This document shows positions 53,587-61,866 of a stretch of DNA of 64,000 nucleotides, piece after piece. A model generated the notes under the pieces. That model saw only the letters and a list, made by a program, of their open reading frames with translations, was not told where the DNA came from and did no database searches. The DNA is from Nitrospirillum amazonense (GTDB lineage Bacteria > Pseudomonadota > Alphaproteobacteria > Azospirillales > Azospirillaceae): assembly GCF_007828035.1 (NCBI RefSeq), contig NZ_VITV01000003.1, positions 372,001-436,000 of the forward strand, in the 5' to 3' direction. Both the position numbers and the translations under genes were made by a program. Within the stretch, counting starts at the first letter, position 1, and every line of letters begins with the position of its first letter.

Positions 53587-54377
53587 GCACGGTATCCCCC
53601 CACTCTGCCACCCCCAAGATTGAACTCATCGGCGTCAAGAAGGCCTTCGGCCCGAAGAAGGTGCTGGACGGCGTGGACCTCAGCGTCGCCAAGGGTGAGT
53701 CCTTCGTCATCATCGGCGGTTCGGGCACCGGCAAGTCGGTGATGCTGAAATCCATCCTGGGCCTGCTGCGTCCCGATGCCGGCACCATCAAGGTGGATGG
53801 GGAGGAGACGACCCACATCGGCGGCCGCGCCCGGGACCGGGTGATGACCAAGTTCGGCATGCTGTTCCAAGGCGGCGCGCTGTTCGACAGCCTGCCCGTC
53901 TGGCAGAACGTGGCCTTCGGCCTGATCCAGGGTCAGGGCATGAAGCGGTCCCAGGCGCGCGACATCGCCATCGAAAAGCTGGCCGCCGTGGGCCTGGGCC
54001 CCGATGTCGCCAACCTGTCGCCGGCGGAGCTGTCAGGCGGCATGCAGAAGCGCGTGGGCCTGGCCCGCGCCATCGCCACCACGCCGGAAATCATCTTCTT
54101 CGACGAACCGACGACGGGCCTGGACCCCATCATGGCCGACGTCATCAACGACTTGATCGTGAAGTGCGTGCGCGACCTGGGCGCCACCGCCCTGACCATC
54201 ACCCACGACATGGCCAGCGCCCGCAAGATTTCCGACCGCATCGGCATGCTGTACCAGGGCAAGCTGATCTGGCAGGGCCCCACCAGCGCCATCGACGACA
54301 GCGGCAACGCTTACGTCGAGCAGTTCATCCACGGCCGGGCCGAGGGCCCGATCCAGATGCAGGTGAAGCTGGGATAA
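53583..54377 (+). CDS. mlaF: MlaF-type ABC transporter ATPase
   Basis: A 264-residue ABC ATPase. Walker A IIGGSGTGKSVMLKS, Q-loop GMLFQGGALFDSL (family-specific), signature LSGGMQKRVGLARAI and Walker B IIFFDEPTTGLDP, H-loop ITHDMASA. It pairs with the MlaE permease, whose stop codon it overlaps. It is the last gene of the dnaB-alr-mlaE-mlaF run; the next gene is on the other strand. Confidence 0.95.
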   Translation: MSTVSPHSATPKIELIGVKKAFGPKKVLDGVDLSVAKGESFVIIGGSGTGKSVMLKSILGLLRPDAGTIKVDGEETTHIGGRARDRVMTKFGMLFQGGALFDSLPVWQNVAFGLIQGQGMKRSQARDIAIEKLAAVGLGPDVANLSPAELSGGMQKRVGLARAIATTPEIIFFDEPTTGLDPIMADVINDLIVKCVRDLGATALTITHDMASARKISDRIGMLYQGKLIWQGPTSAIDDSGNAYVEQFIHGRAEGPIQMQVKLG

Positions 54378-54421
54378 GGACCGGCGCGGATACGCCCGCC
54401 CCGCGCTTGAGGGAAGCGGCG

Positions 54422-54847
54422 TTAAGCCGCCACCCTTCCCCAGCCGGCAACGGCCATTTCCAGGGGCAGGTCGACCTGCCGCCCCGCCGCCCAGGCATAG
54501 GCCGTTGCCATGTCGCTGAAGGCGCGCAGCTCGTGCCCGGGGATGAACAAGCGGGCCAGGTTCAGGAGGAAGCGCAGGCCGGCGTTATGGCTGACCACGG
54601 CCGCCCGGCCGCCGGCACGGCCGCGCATGGCCTCCCCCATTATGGCGCCCATGCGGCGGATGGCGTCCGGCGAGACATTGCCGACATGCAACCGCAGGTC
54701 GGTCACGCTGTTCCACGTGGCGACGTCCATATTCCAGGCCAGGATTTCCTCGATGTAATCGGCGATGGTTTCACCGCCGACATCGTCCATGATCAGAACA
54801 CAGATGATCCTGGATGAAGGATTCAATTTATGCTGTATTTTATACAT
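54422..54847 (-). CDS. STAS/SEC14-like protein, copy A
   Basis: A 141-residue cytoplasmic protein of unknown function. It begins with a strand RIICVLIMDD, then TIADYIEEIL, TDLRLHVGN, AVVSHNAGLRFLLNLARLF, LRAFSDMATAYAWAAG and LPLEM. The order strand, helix, DLR strand, AVV strand, LRxFSDM and aWA helix recalls the SpoIIAA-like STAS fold. It is clearly paralogous to the protein at 60399-60875, with every one of these blocks shared. The start is AT-rich (ATGTATAAAATACAG) and has a poor ribosome site. It lies on the minus strand between mlaF and radA, beside an amidohydrolase. Confidence 0.8.
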   Translation of the reverse strand: MYKIQHKLNPSSRIICVLIMDDVGGETIADYIEEILAWNMDVATWNSVTDLRLHVGNVSPDAIRRMGAIMGEAMRGRAGGRAAVVSHNAGLRFLLNLARLFIPGHELRAFSDMATAYAWAAGRQVDLPLEMAVAGWGRVAA

Positions 54848-55026
54848 TTCCGCACTGCCACCGGAAACGAGGACGGCGGAAGGGGTAACACAGCCGAAAC
54901 TTTACCGGCATGATCATTTTACCGGTCACAATTTCAAAAACGTAACCAGCTTAGCTACATAGGTAGCAGACAGGCGCCCCCAATACTGGACGCCCGCCGG
55001 CACCGGCCTTTCCTGGAGTCACTTGT

Positions 55027-56388
55027 TCAGTCGACGTCACCCGCTTCATCCGGGGCGATGGGCCGGAAGTCGGCACGGTTGTACCGGCGGCCGCGTTTCA
55101 CCGTGTAGACGACGCTGCGCAGGTTGGCGATATCCTGGGTCGGGTCCTTGGCGACGAACACCAGGTTGGCCAGCTTGCCCACCGCCACCGTGCCCATCCG
55201 CGACTCCAGGTTCAGGGCGCGGGCACCCATCTGCGTACCGGCCTGGATGGCGGCCAGGGGCGTGAAGCCGGCCTGGTGGACCAGCAGCTCCAGTTCCTCA
55301 TGCAGGGCGGGATAGGCATCGGCGGCGGGCGTCTCGCCATCCGTGCCGGCGGAAATGGCCACGCCGGCGGCATGCGCCTGGGCGGTGATGCGGGCCGCCA
55401 GCTCACCGGGGCAATAGGAGCCGGGCGGGTTGGGTTGGCCGGCCCAGCGCTTGTCTCCCTCGGCATAGACGCGCACGGTGGCGTCCAGCACCTGGCCGTG
55501 GCGCTTCATGCCATCAAACAGCCCGGCGAGAATGGGGTCGGGATTGCCGATACGGGCCGAGTCCACCGGCGCGCGGTCATGGTACTGCGTCGGCTTCACC
55601 GGCAAGGCCTGGTAGGCGAGCATGCAGGCGTGGGACAGCACATCCACGCCGGCCTCGATCTCCTCCGCCGGGGTGGCGGGGAAGACCATGGCATGGGCCC
55701 AGACGCGGAAGCCCTGGGCGTGCGCCTCGCGCGTGATGCCGGCCACCAGGTCGGCCGGCAGGTTGGCGTAAATCTTGATGGCACTGGCACCGGTGCCGCG
55801 CGCCAAGGCCACCGCCACCTTCAGGTCCGTGGCCGGGGTGATGGCCTGCATCCACGGCACCTCCCCCGGCGTATCGCCCTTGGCCGACGCCGCCGTGCGC
55901 GGGTCCTTGAAGAAGCTGGGGCCGGCCATCAGGGCCGCGTAGTAGATGTCCGGCGCCGGGATTTCGCCCAGCAGGGCCGATCGCGACAGGTCGGCCAGCG
56001 CGCGGGTATCGCCCGCCATGTCGCGCTCCGCCGTGACGCCGCCGTAGATCGCGCGACGCAGCAGCGCCTCCTCAGCCTTGCGGTTGGGCACGGTGGCGAG
56101 ATGCACATGGGTGTCGATCAGGCCGGGCAGGACGTAGAGGCCGCTGGCATCCACCACCGTGGCGTCCCGGGCCAGCTCGGCCGGCACTTTGCCCACGGGC
56201 GCCACCAGGGCGATGTCCTGGCCCTTGGTCACGACCGCCATGCCGGCACGCGGCGCCGTCCCCGTGCCGTCGATCAGGGTGGCGCCGCGATAGATCACCA
56301 CCGACTCCAGCGCCGGCTGTGTCTCCTCCGCCGCCGCCATGGGCGGGACCAGCACGGACGAGACCAGCAGGGCGGAGCGGAGAAGCAT
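55027..56388 (-). CDS. Exported amidohydrolase-family protein
   Basis: A 453-residue metal-dependent hydrolase with a signal peptide (LLRSALLVSSVLVPPMAAAE). Metal site DTHVH in VLPGLIDTHVHLATV; bridging Lys in SAIKIYANLP; His in FRVWAHAMVF and VDVLSHACML; Asp in ISAGTDGETP. C-terminal sandwich IAVGKLANLVFVAKDP-type TVAVGKLANLVFVAKDPTQD. Substrate is not evident (imidazolonepropionase/dipeptidase-like relatives are common). A TTG at 56403 would extend it by five residues. It is upstream of the STAS-like gene on the same strand, 179 bases apart. Confidence 0.9.
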   Translation of the reverse strand: MLLRSALLVSSVLVPPMAAAEETQPALESVVIYRGATLIDGTGTAPRAGMAVVTKGQDIALVAPVGKVPAELARDATVVDASGLYVLPGLIDTHVHLATVPNRKAEEALLRRAIYGGVTAERDMAGDTRALADLSRSALLGEIPAPDIYYAALMAGPSFFKDPRTAASAKGDTPGEVPWMQAITPATDLKVAVALARGTGASAIKIYANLPADLVAGITREAHAQGFRVWAHAMVFPATPAEEIEAGVDVLSHACMLAYQALPVKPTQYHDRAPVDSARIGNPDPILAGLFDGMKRHGQVLDATVRVYAEGDKRWAGQPNPPGSYCPGELAARITAQAHAAGVAISAGTDGETPAADAYPALHEELELLVHQAGFTPLAAIQAGTQMGARALNLESRMGTVAVGKLANLVFVAKDPTQDIANLRSVVYTVKRGRRYNRADFRPIAPDEAGDVD

Positions 56389-56632
56389 GGCGGCGGGCTT
56401 CAAGGCGGTACATCCAGACAGGAGACGGGCGGTCGCAACTGTGGGCGCCGCGCCCTACGCTGTCAATTCGCGGCGGCATCACGGCATGGCCGCCCAAACC
56501 ATCCTGTCGTGCGTCCCGCACGCCCCTACCCCCTAAATCTAGTGGCTGTATACCCGGCGCCGGGGTGGCGGTTCCGTCACCCAAGCTGTTATGATGGCGA
56601 CCGCCAGAATATCCCGTCAGGAACCCTTTCCC

Positions 56633-58060
56633 GTGGCCCGAAACACCAACCGCTATGTCTGCCAAAGCTGCGGCACTGCCCACCCCAAGTGGAGCGGCCG
56701 GTGCGAGGGCTGCGGCGCCTGGAATACCCTGGTGGAGGAGGCCGCCCCCGAGGCGGCGCCCAAGGGCCTGGGCAACAAGGTGCAGGGCCGCCGGCTGGAG
56801 TTTGTGGAGCTGTCCGGTGTGTCGGAGCAGGCGCCGCGCCGCATGACCCATATCCAGGAATTCGACCGGGTGTGCGGCGGCGGCCTGGTGCACGGCTCGG
56901 CCCTGCTGGTGGGCGGCGACCCCGGCATCGGCAAGTCCACGCTGCTGCTGCAGGTCATCTGCCGCCTGGCTCAGGGCACGTCCTGCGCCTATATCTCCGG
57001 CGAAGAGGCCGTGGACCAGGTGCGCATGCGAGCCTTGCGCCTGGGTCTGGCGGCGGCGCCGGTGAACTTGGCGGCCGCCACCAATGTGCGTGACATCGTG
57101 GCGTCGCTGGACGCGGCCGACGGCCCGCGCGTGGCGGTCATCGACAGTATCCAGACCATGTATGTGGACACGCTGGATAGCGCGCCGGGCACGGTGGCCC
57201 AGGTGCGCGCCTCGGCCTCGGAATTGATCCGGGTGGCCAAGCGCCGGGGCATCACCCTGCTGATCGTGGGCCATGTCACCAAGGACGGCCAGATCGCCGG
57301 CCCCCGCGTGCTGGAGCACATGGTGGACACGGTGCTGTATTTCGAGGGGGAGCGCGGGCACCAGTTCCGCATCCTGCGCGCGGTGAAGAACCGCTTCGGC
57401 GCCACCGACGAGATCGGCGTGTTCGAAATGGCGGAGGATGGCCTGCGCGAGGTCGCCAACCCGTCGGAGATCTTCCTGGCGGAACGGCGCGGCGACGTGA
57501 CCGGCACCGCCGTCTTCGCCGGGATGGAGGGCACCCGCCCCGTGCTGATGGAGGTGCAGGCCCTGGTGGCGCCGTCGCCCCTGGGCACGCCCCGCCGGGC
57601 GGTGGTGGGCTGGGACACGGCACGCCTGGCCATGGTGATGGCGGTGCTGGAGGCGCGCTGCGGCCTCGCCATCGGCGCCAATGATGTGTATCTGAACGTC
57701 GCCGGCGGCCTGAAGGTCACCGAGCCGGCGGCGGATTTGGCGGTGGCCGCGGCCCTGGTCTCCTCCCTGACGGGGGAGCCTGTGCCGGCCGACGCGGTGG
57801 TTTATGGAGAGATCGGGTTGTCGGGGGAGATCAGGGCGGTGAGCCAGAGCGAGACGCGGCTGAAGGAGGCGGCGAAGCTGGGCTTCGGCACGGCGCTGGT
57901 GCCCACCCGGCGCAAGGGGTCGGGCGGCGATGCCGGCATGCGCCGCATCGAGTTGCACCACCTGTCGGACCTGCTGCCCCTGTTCCAGGCCGCTCCCGCA
58001 CAGAAAAGCGCATCGCCCAAGAACACACCCAAGGCCGTATCCGGCGGCGGGCGGGGCTGA
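56633..58060 (+). CDS. radA: DNA repair protein RadA
   Basis: A 475-residue RecA-like branch-migration helicase. N-terminal zinc finger Cys10, Cys13, Cys24, Cys27 (YVCQSCG, RCEGCGAWN); Walker A GGDPGIGKSTLLLQ; the RadA motif KNRFG in VKNRFGATDEIGVF; Lon-like C-terminal domain (LNVAGGLKVTEPAADLAVAA, GLSGEIRAVSQSETRLKEA). I use the GTG at 56633, preceded by AGGAA; the frame opens at 56591. It begins the radA-cvpA-purF row. Confidence 0.95.
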   Translation: MARNTNRYVCQSCGTAHPKWSGRCEGCGAWNTLVEEAAPEAAPKGLGNKVQGRRLEFVELSGVSEQAPRRMTHIQEFDRVCGGGLVHGSALLVGGDPGIGKSTLLLQVICRLAQGTSCAYISGEEAVDQVRMRALRLGLAAAPVNLAAATNVRDIVASLDAADGPRVAVIDSIQTMYVDTLDSAPGTVAQVRASASELIRVAKRRGITLLIVGHVTKDGQIAGPRVLEHMVDTVLYFEGERGHQFRILRAVKNRFGATDEIGVFEMAEDGLREVANPSEIFLAERRGDVTGTAVFAGMEGTRPVLMEVQALVAPSPLGTPRRAVVGWDTARLAMVMAVLEARCGLAIGANDVYLNVAGGLKVTEPAADLAVAAALVSSLTGEPVPADAVVYGEIGLSGEIRAVSQSETRLKEAAKLGFGTALVPTRRKGSGGDAGMRRIELHHLSDLLPLFQAAPAQKSASPKNTPKAVSGGGRG

Positions 58061-58066
58061 GGCATC

Positions 58067-58765
58067 ATGGATATCAACGGTCTGAACCCCCTGGACATCG
58101 CGGTCGTCGTCATCGTCGTGCTGTCGGCCCTGCTGGCTTTCGCCCGCGGCTTCGTGCGCGAGGTGCTATCGATCGGCGCCTGGGTCGGGGCTGCCCTGGT
58201 CACGCTGTATGCCTTTCCCCTGGTCAAACCCTTCGTACGCGCCCATATCGAGCGTCAGATGATTGCCGACGGCGTCGCCATCATCACCCTGTTCGTGGCG
58301 GCCTTGCTGGTATTGCAGATGATCTGCCACACTCTGGCGGGCCGGGTCAGCGACAGCGCCCTGTCGGCCATCGACCGGTCGCTGGGCTTCGGCTTCGGGG
58401 TGGTGCGCGGTGCCGTGCTGGTCAGCCTGGGCTACATGCTCATGGGCTACATCTGGCCGGACAACAAGCCCGACTGGCTGCGCGACGCGCGCACCCGGCC
58501 GGCGCTGGAGGCCGGGGCGGACATGCTGCGCACCCTTGCGCCGTCCGACCTGCGGCACGAGGGTGAAGGACGAATTGACGCCGCCCGGATCGAAGCCGAG
58601 CGGGCCCTGGCCGCCAAGCAGGACTTGGAACGGCTTCAAACCCCGGCGATCACCCCTGCGGGGAACGCGGGTGCCAAGCCGGGTGAACAGGGCTATAACG
58701 ACCGCGAACGCACGGGCCTTGATCAGCTGATCGAGAATTCCGTCGATAAGAGGAAGCCGGAGTAA
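58067..58765 (+). CDS. cvpA: CvpA-family membrane protein
   Basis: A 232-residue inner-membrane protein with four helices (IAVVVIVVLSALLAFARGFV, IGAWVGAALVTLYAF, GVAIITLFVAALLVLQMICH, SLGFGFGVVRGAVLVSLGYM) and a charged C-terminal tail. REVLSIGAWVGA and AIDRSLGFGFGVVRG are the CvpA marks. It is linked to colicin V secretion and envelope stress in enterobacteria. Six bases after radA and 61 before purF. Confidence 0.93.
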   Translation: MDINGLNPLDIAVVVIVVLSALLAFARGFVREVLSIGAWVGAALVTLYAFPLVKPFVRAHIERQMIADGVAIITLFVAALLVLQMICHTLAGRVSDSALSAIDRSLGFGFGVVRGAVLVSLGYMLMGYIWPDNKPDWLRDARTRPALEAGADMLRTLAPSDLRHEGEGRIDAARIEAERALAAKQDLERLQTPAITPAGNAGAKPGEQGYNDRERTGLDQLIENSVDKRKPE

Positions 58766-58826
58766 GGATTCCTCACAACGGACCGCAACGTACCAACCTC
58801 GCGCGAAAGGCGCCCGGTGACCGCTC

Positions 58827-60281
58827 ATGCTGACCACGAACCCCTTCGACGACGACAAGTTGCGCGAGGAATGCGGCGTCTTTGGTATCCTGGGCGCCAC
58901 GGACGCGGCCGCCCTGGTCGCCCTGGGCCTGCATGCCTTGCAGCATCGCGGCCAGGAATCGGCGGGCATCGTCGCCTTTGACGGGGAGCATTTCGCCGTC
59001 CACCGCGCGCTGGGCCAGGTCGGGGACAACTTCAGTTCCGAGGCGGTCATGCGCCCCCTGAAGGGCAATGCCGCCATCGGCCACGTGCGGTACGCCACCA
59101 CCGGTGACACCGCGCTGCGCAACGTGCAGCCGCTGTTCGCGGACTTTGAGTTCGGCGGTTTCGGCCTGGCGCACAACGGCAACCTGACCAACGCCATGAC
59201 GCTGCGCCGCCAGCTGGTGCGCCGCGGCTGCCTGTTCCAGTCCACGACCGACACCGAGGTCATCGTCCACCTGATGGCGACCGCCCGGGGCGGCAGCGTC
59301 ATCGACCGCATGGTCGAGGCCCTGCGCCAGGTGGAGGGCGCCTATTCCCTGGTCGCCATGGCCAAGGACCAGATCATCGGCGTGCGCGACCCGCGCGGCG
59401 TGCGCCCGCTGGTGCTGGGCATGCTGGGCGACGCGCCGGTCCTGGCGTCGGAAACCTGCGCCCTGGACATCATCGGCGCCGAGTTCGTCCGCGACATCGA
59501 GCCGGGCGAGATGGTGGTGCTGACCGCCGCCGGGGTGCAGAGCCTGCGCCCGTTCCAGCCGGAAAAGAGCCGCTTCTGCATTTTTGAGTACATCTACTTC
59601 GCCCGGCCCGACAGCTTGGTCGAGGGGTCCAGCGTCTACAAGGTGCGCAAGGCCATCGGCGCGCACCTGGCCCAGGAAAGCCACGTGGATGCCGACGTGA
59701 TCATTCCGGTGCCGGACAGCGGTGTGCCGGCGGCCATCGGCTATGCCGAGCAGAGCGCCATTCCCTTCGAGCTGGGCATCATCCGCAACCACTATGTCGG
59801 CCGCACCTTCATTCAGCCGACCGACAAGATCCGCCACCTGGGCGTGAAGCTGAAGCACAACGCGAATCGCCACTATATCCAGGGCAAGCGCGTCATCCTG
59901 GTGGATGACAGCATCGTGCGCGGCACCACCTCGGTGAAAATCGTGGAAATGATGCGGGCGGCCGGCGCCAAAGAGGTGCATATGCGCATCTCCAGCCCGC
60001 CCACCCGGCATTCCTGCTTCTACGGCATCGATACGCCGGAAAAGGAAAAGCTGTTGGCCCACAAGCTGTCGGTCGAGGAGATGAACCGCTACATCGGATC
60101 CGACAGCCTGGCCTTCATCTCCAACGATGGCCTCTACAAGGCGCTGGGCCATGCCGGCCGCGACACCAGCGGCCCCCAGTATTGCGATGCCTGCTTCACC
60201 GGCGACTACCCCATCCCGCTGACCGATTACGAGGGCACGCCGGGTGGCGAAGTCGCCTTCCTGGCGGAGCGCCGGGCCTAA
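58827..60281 (+). CDS. purF: Amidophosphoribosyltransferase
   Basis: A 484-residue enzyme for the first committed step of purine synthesis: PRPP plus glutamine gives phosphoribosylamine. The nucleophile is Cys16 in REECGVFGILG; the 15-residue stretch before it is a propeptide that must be removed. Glutaminase domain RYATTGDTALRNVQPLF and AHNGNLTNA; PRPP loop VILVDDSIVRGTTS; SPPTRHSCFYGIDTP with conserved Cys. Normal length and complete. It ends at a strong terminator. Confidence 0.97.
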   Translation: MLTTNPFDDDKLREECGVFGILGATDAAALVALGLHALQHRGQESAGIVAFDGEHFAVHRALGQVGDNFSSEAVMRPLKGNAAIGHVRYATTGDTALRNVQPLFADFEFGGFGLAHNGNLTNAMTLRRQLVRRGCLFQSTTDTEVIVHLMATARGGSVIDRMVEALRQVEGAYSLVAMAKDQIIGVRDPRGVRPLVLGMLGDAPVLASETCALDIIGAEFVRDIEPGEMVVLTAAGVQSLRPFQPEKSRFCIFEYIYFARPDSLVEGSSVYKVRKAIGAHLAQESHVDADVIIPVPDSGVPAAIGYAEQSAIPFELGIIRNHYVGRTFIQPTDKIRHLGVKLKHNANRHYIQGKRVILVDDSIVRGTTSVKIVEMMRAAGAKEVHMRISSPPTRHSCFYGIDTPEKEKLLAHKLSVEEMNRYIGSDSLAFISNDGLYKALGHAGRDTSGPQYCDACFTGDYPIPLTDYEGTPGGEVAFLAERRA

Positions 60282-60312
60282 ACGCCACGCCAAATAGTTC
60301 TTCACACACACG

Positions 60313-60348
60313 AACGCCCCCGGAAGTCTTCTTCTTCCGGGGGCGTTT
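60313..60348 (+). terminator. Rho-independent terminator of purF
   Basis: AACGCCCCCGGAAG (60313-60326) pairs with CTTCCGGGGGCGTT (60334-60347), seven-base loop, then TT. It is 32 bases after the purF stop and can also stop leftward transcription of the next gene. Confidence 0.9.
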
Positions 60349-60398
60349 CGATTCCCCCAACCCCGGCCGCGCCAGGGCGGCGCATGAGATGATCGCCC

Positions 60399-60875
60399 CT
60401 ATGTCCGGAGTTTGGGCGGCATATCGCCGCCCGCCCTCTCCAGATGCCAGTCCAGAGACCTCATCTCCGGCGGCAGGGCATCTTGGCCGCAGGCCCAAGC
60501 AAAGCCTTGCCGCATGTCGGAAAAGTGCCGGAGGTCATAGTCCCGCATATAAACACGGGCCAAATTGACCAGAAATTTCTGGCCGGCGTTGTAGCTTACA
60601 ACAGCGACCCGACTGCCATCGTTGTCCGGAGATCGCTTCAGCGTCCCCGATTCTTCTTTTTCATTAAGTAGCTTGGACATCCGCTCCAAAGACGAATGAT
60701 GGATGTTGCCGATGAATGACCGCAGATCAACCAGGCAATTCCAAGTCCGGCCAACAGCGCCGCCCTGTATGATCTTCCCGATATGATCCGCTATTTCATC
60801 GCCATCCATGTCCCCACTATAGATAATGCATATTAACCGCAGTTGCGGGAAAAGCCGGTAATCAGCCCTGTGCAT
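60399..60875 (-). CDS. STAS/SEC14-like protein, copy B
   Basis: A 158-residue cytoplasmic protein, paralogous to the one at 54422-54847. Shared blocks in order: RLICIIYSGD, EIADHIGKII, VDLRSFIGN, AVVSYNAGQKFLVNLARVY, LRHFSDMRQGFAWACG, LPPEM. It has a longer linker (ERMSKLLNEKEESGTLKRSP) before the AVV strand. No membrane segment or signal. AGGACAGGG precedes the ATG. It sits immediately downstream of purF on the opposite strand. Function unknown; the pattern recalls SpoIIAA-like regulators. Confidence 0.8.
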   Translation of the reverse strand: MHRADYRLFPQLRLICIIYSGDMDGDEIADHIGKIIQGGAVGRTWNCLVDLRSFIGNIHHSSLERMSKLLNEKEESGTLKRSPDNDGSRVAVVSYNAGQKFLVNLARVYMRDYDLRHFSDMRQGFAWACGQDALPPEMRSLDWHLERAGGDMPPKLRT

Positions 60876-61292
60876 TAACCCTGTCCTACCGCGATAGGCA
60901 AAGGCTCCGGCCCGCTGTGTTGGTGCAGATTGGGCGTTGCGATCAGGTCCGGGAGCTTTATTCTATCAGGTCTTAATCAAACTTTTACCTGAACGGATGT
61001 ACCGCTCGGGGGAGAAGCTACACGTACTTGGATGGTGGCTTGGCCCGAGGAGGATCGCCGGCCTGTTTGGGCATCTTTTTTCAGCACCACCGGTGCGCCC
61101 GTCTCGACTGCCTGCGTCTTCCGCGGGTGGGGCGCGACCCGCACACCCCGACCCCAGCAACCGTCTTAATCCCCAACAACGACGGTGCCTTGGAACGCCA
61201 TCCTATGGCCGTTCAAGACACCGGCGCCCCTATGCGACCCCGTGACATCAGGAGTGGTCAAGGAGTGTTCCGACTGAACGCGAGATTGAACA

Positions 61293-61312
61293 TGGCACGT
61301 TTTTTCGTGCCA
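61293..61312. promoter_or_regulatory. Operator-like palindrome 1 before the XRE regulator
   Basis: TGGCACG, six T, CGTGCCA: perfect 7-bp arms around a 6-base T-tract. It contains GCAC-N8-GTGC, shared with the second site whose centre is 23 bp away (about two helix turns). It lies 90 bases before the regulator start. Confidence 0.6.
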
Positions 61313-61316
61313 ATGA

Positions 61317-61334
61317 AGCACAAAATTTCGTGCT
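61317..61334. promoter_or_regulatory. Operator-like palindrome 2 before the XRE regulator
   Basis: AGCAC, AAAATTTC, GTGCT: 5-bp arms and the same GCAC-N8-GTGC core as the site at 61293-61312, with an AT-rich centre. Together they look like paired operators of a CI/C2-type repressor, most simply the gene they precede. Confidence 0.6.
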
Positions 61335-61401
61335 GCCGTCTTTCTCTTGCCGCCACTCCCCCATCCCTCCGTCCGCGCTCCGAAGGGCCGCGCGCGACGC
61401 C

Positions 61402-61851
61402 ATGACGGGATTGAAGGACAGGTTGCGCCAGGTTCGTGAGCACCTGGGCGAAACCCAGAAAAGCATGTCCGCCCGGTTCGCCCTGGGCGTGAACACCTGG
61501 CAGGGATACGAACGCCTGGGCAAGCTGCCCAAGGGCGAAACTCTGGCCCGCCTGCTGGAACTGGACATCTCGGTGGACTGGCTGCTGACCGGCCACGGCA
61601 ACATGCACTTGACGGGCAACCGGCCAGGGCTGGACGCCCAGTTGCTGAGCCAGATCATCGACGGTGTGCTGACCCTCTACGCCCATGACGGGCTGCGCCC
61701 TATGCCGACGGAGCAAGGGCAGCTGATCAGCCGCATCTACGACCGGCTGATCGCGATACCCGACGACAGGGAAAGGCGTGGCGCCCTGCGGTACGCGCTG
61801 GAACAGGCGCGGGAGGATCTGTTCAGGGCGGTGACCGACGGGCCACCGTGA
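61402..61851 (+). CDS. XRE/CI-like helix-turn-helix regulator
   Basis: A 149-residue DNA-binding protein. An N-terminal lambda-repressor-like fold spans about residues 1-66: LKDRLRQVREHLGETQKSMS, ARFALGVNTWQGYERLGKLP, KGETLARLLELDISVDWLLT and GHGNMHL. The GDWLLTG-like ending is typical of phage C2/CI repressors. The C-terminal 80 residues are helical with no peptidase Ser/Lys motif, so it is not a LexA-type cleavable repressor. It follows two operator-like repeats that suggest autoregulation. No phage genes are near. The ATG at 61402 gives the correct HTH position. Confidence 0.88.
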   Translation: MTGLKDRLRQVREHLGETQKSMSARFALGVNTWQGYERLGKLPKGETLARLLELDISVDWLLTGHGNMHLTGNRPGLDAQLLSQIIDGVLTLYAHDGLRPMPTEQGQLISRIYDRLIAIPDDRERRGALRYALEQAREDLFRAVTDGPP

Positions 61852-61866
61852 GGACAGGCCGGCACC

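Larger units (their letters stand above)
60876..61401. promoter_or_regulatory. Divergent control region, STAS-like copy B and XRE regulator
   Basis: 526 bases. The right part (61293-61334) holds two operator-like inverted repeats before the regulator. An open frame at 60937-61245 reads as low-complexity Pro/Arg/Ser sequence and is not supported. Nothing else is seen. Confidence 0.45.

Noticed and set aside
60937-61245. 102-residue open frame between STAS-like copy B and the XRE gene
   Set aside because: Pro/Arg/Ser-rich, no ribosome site and no recognisable domain.
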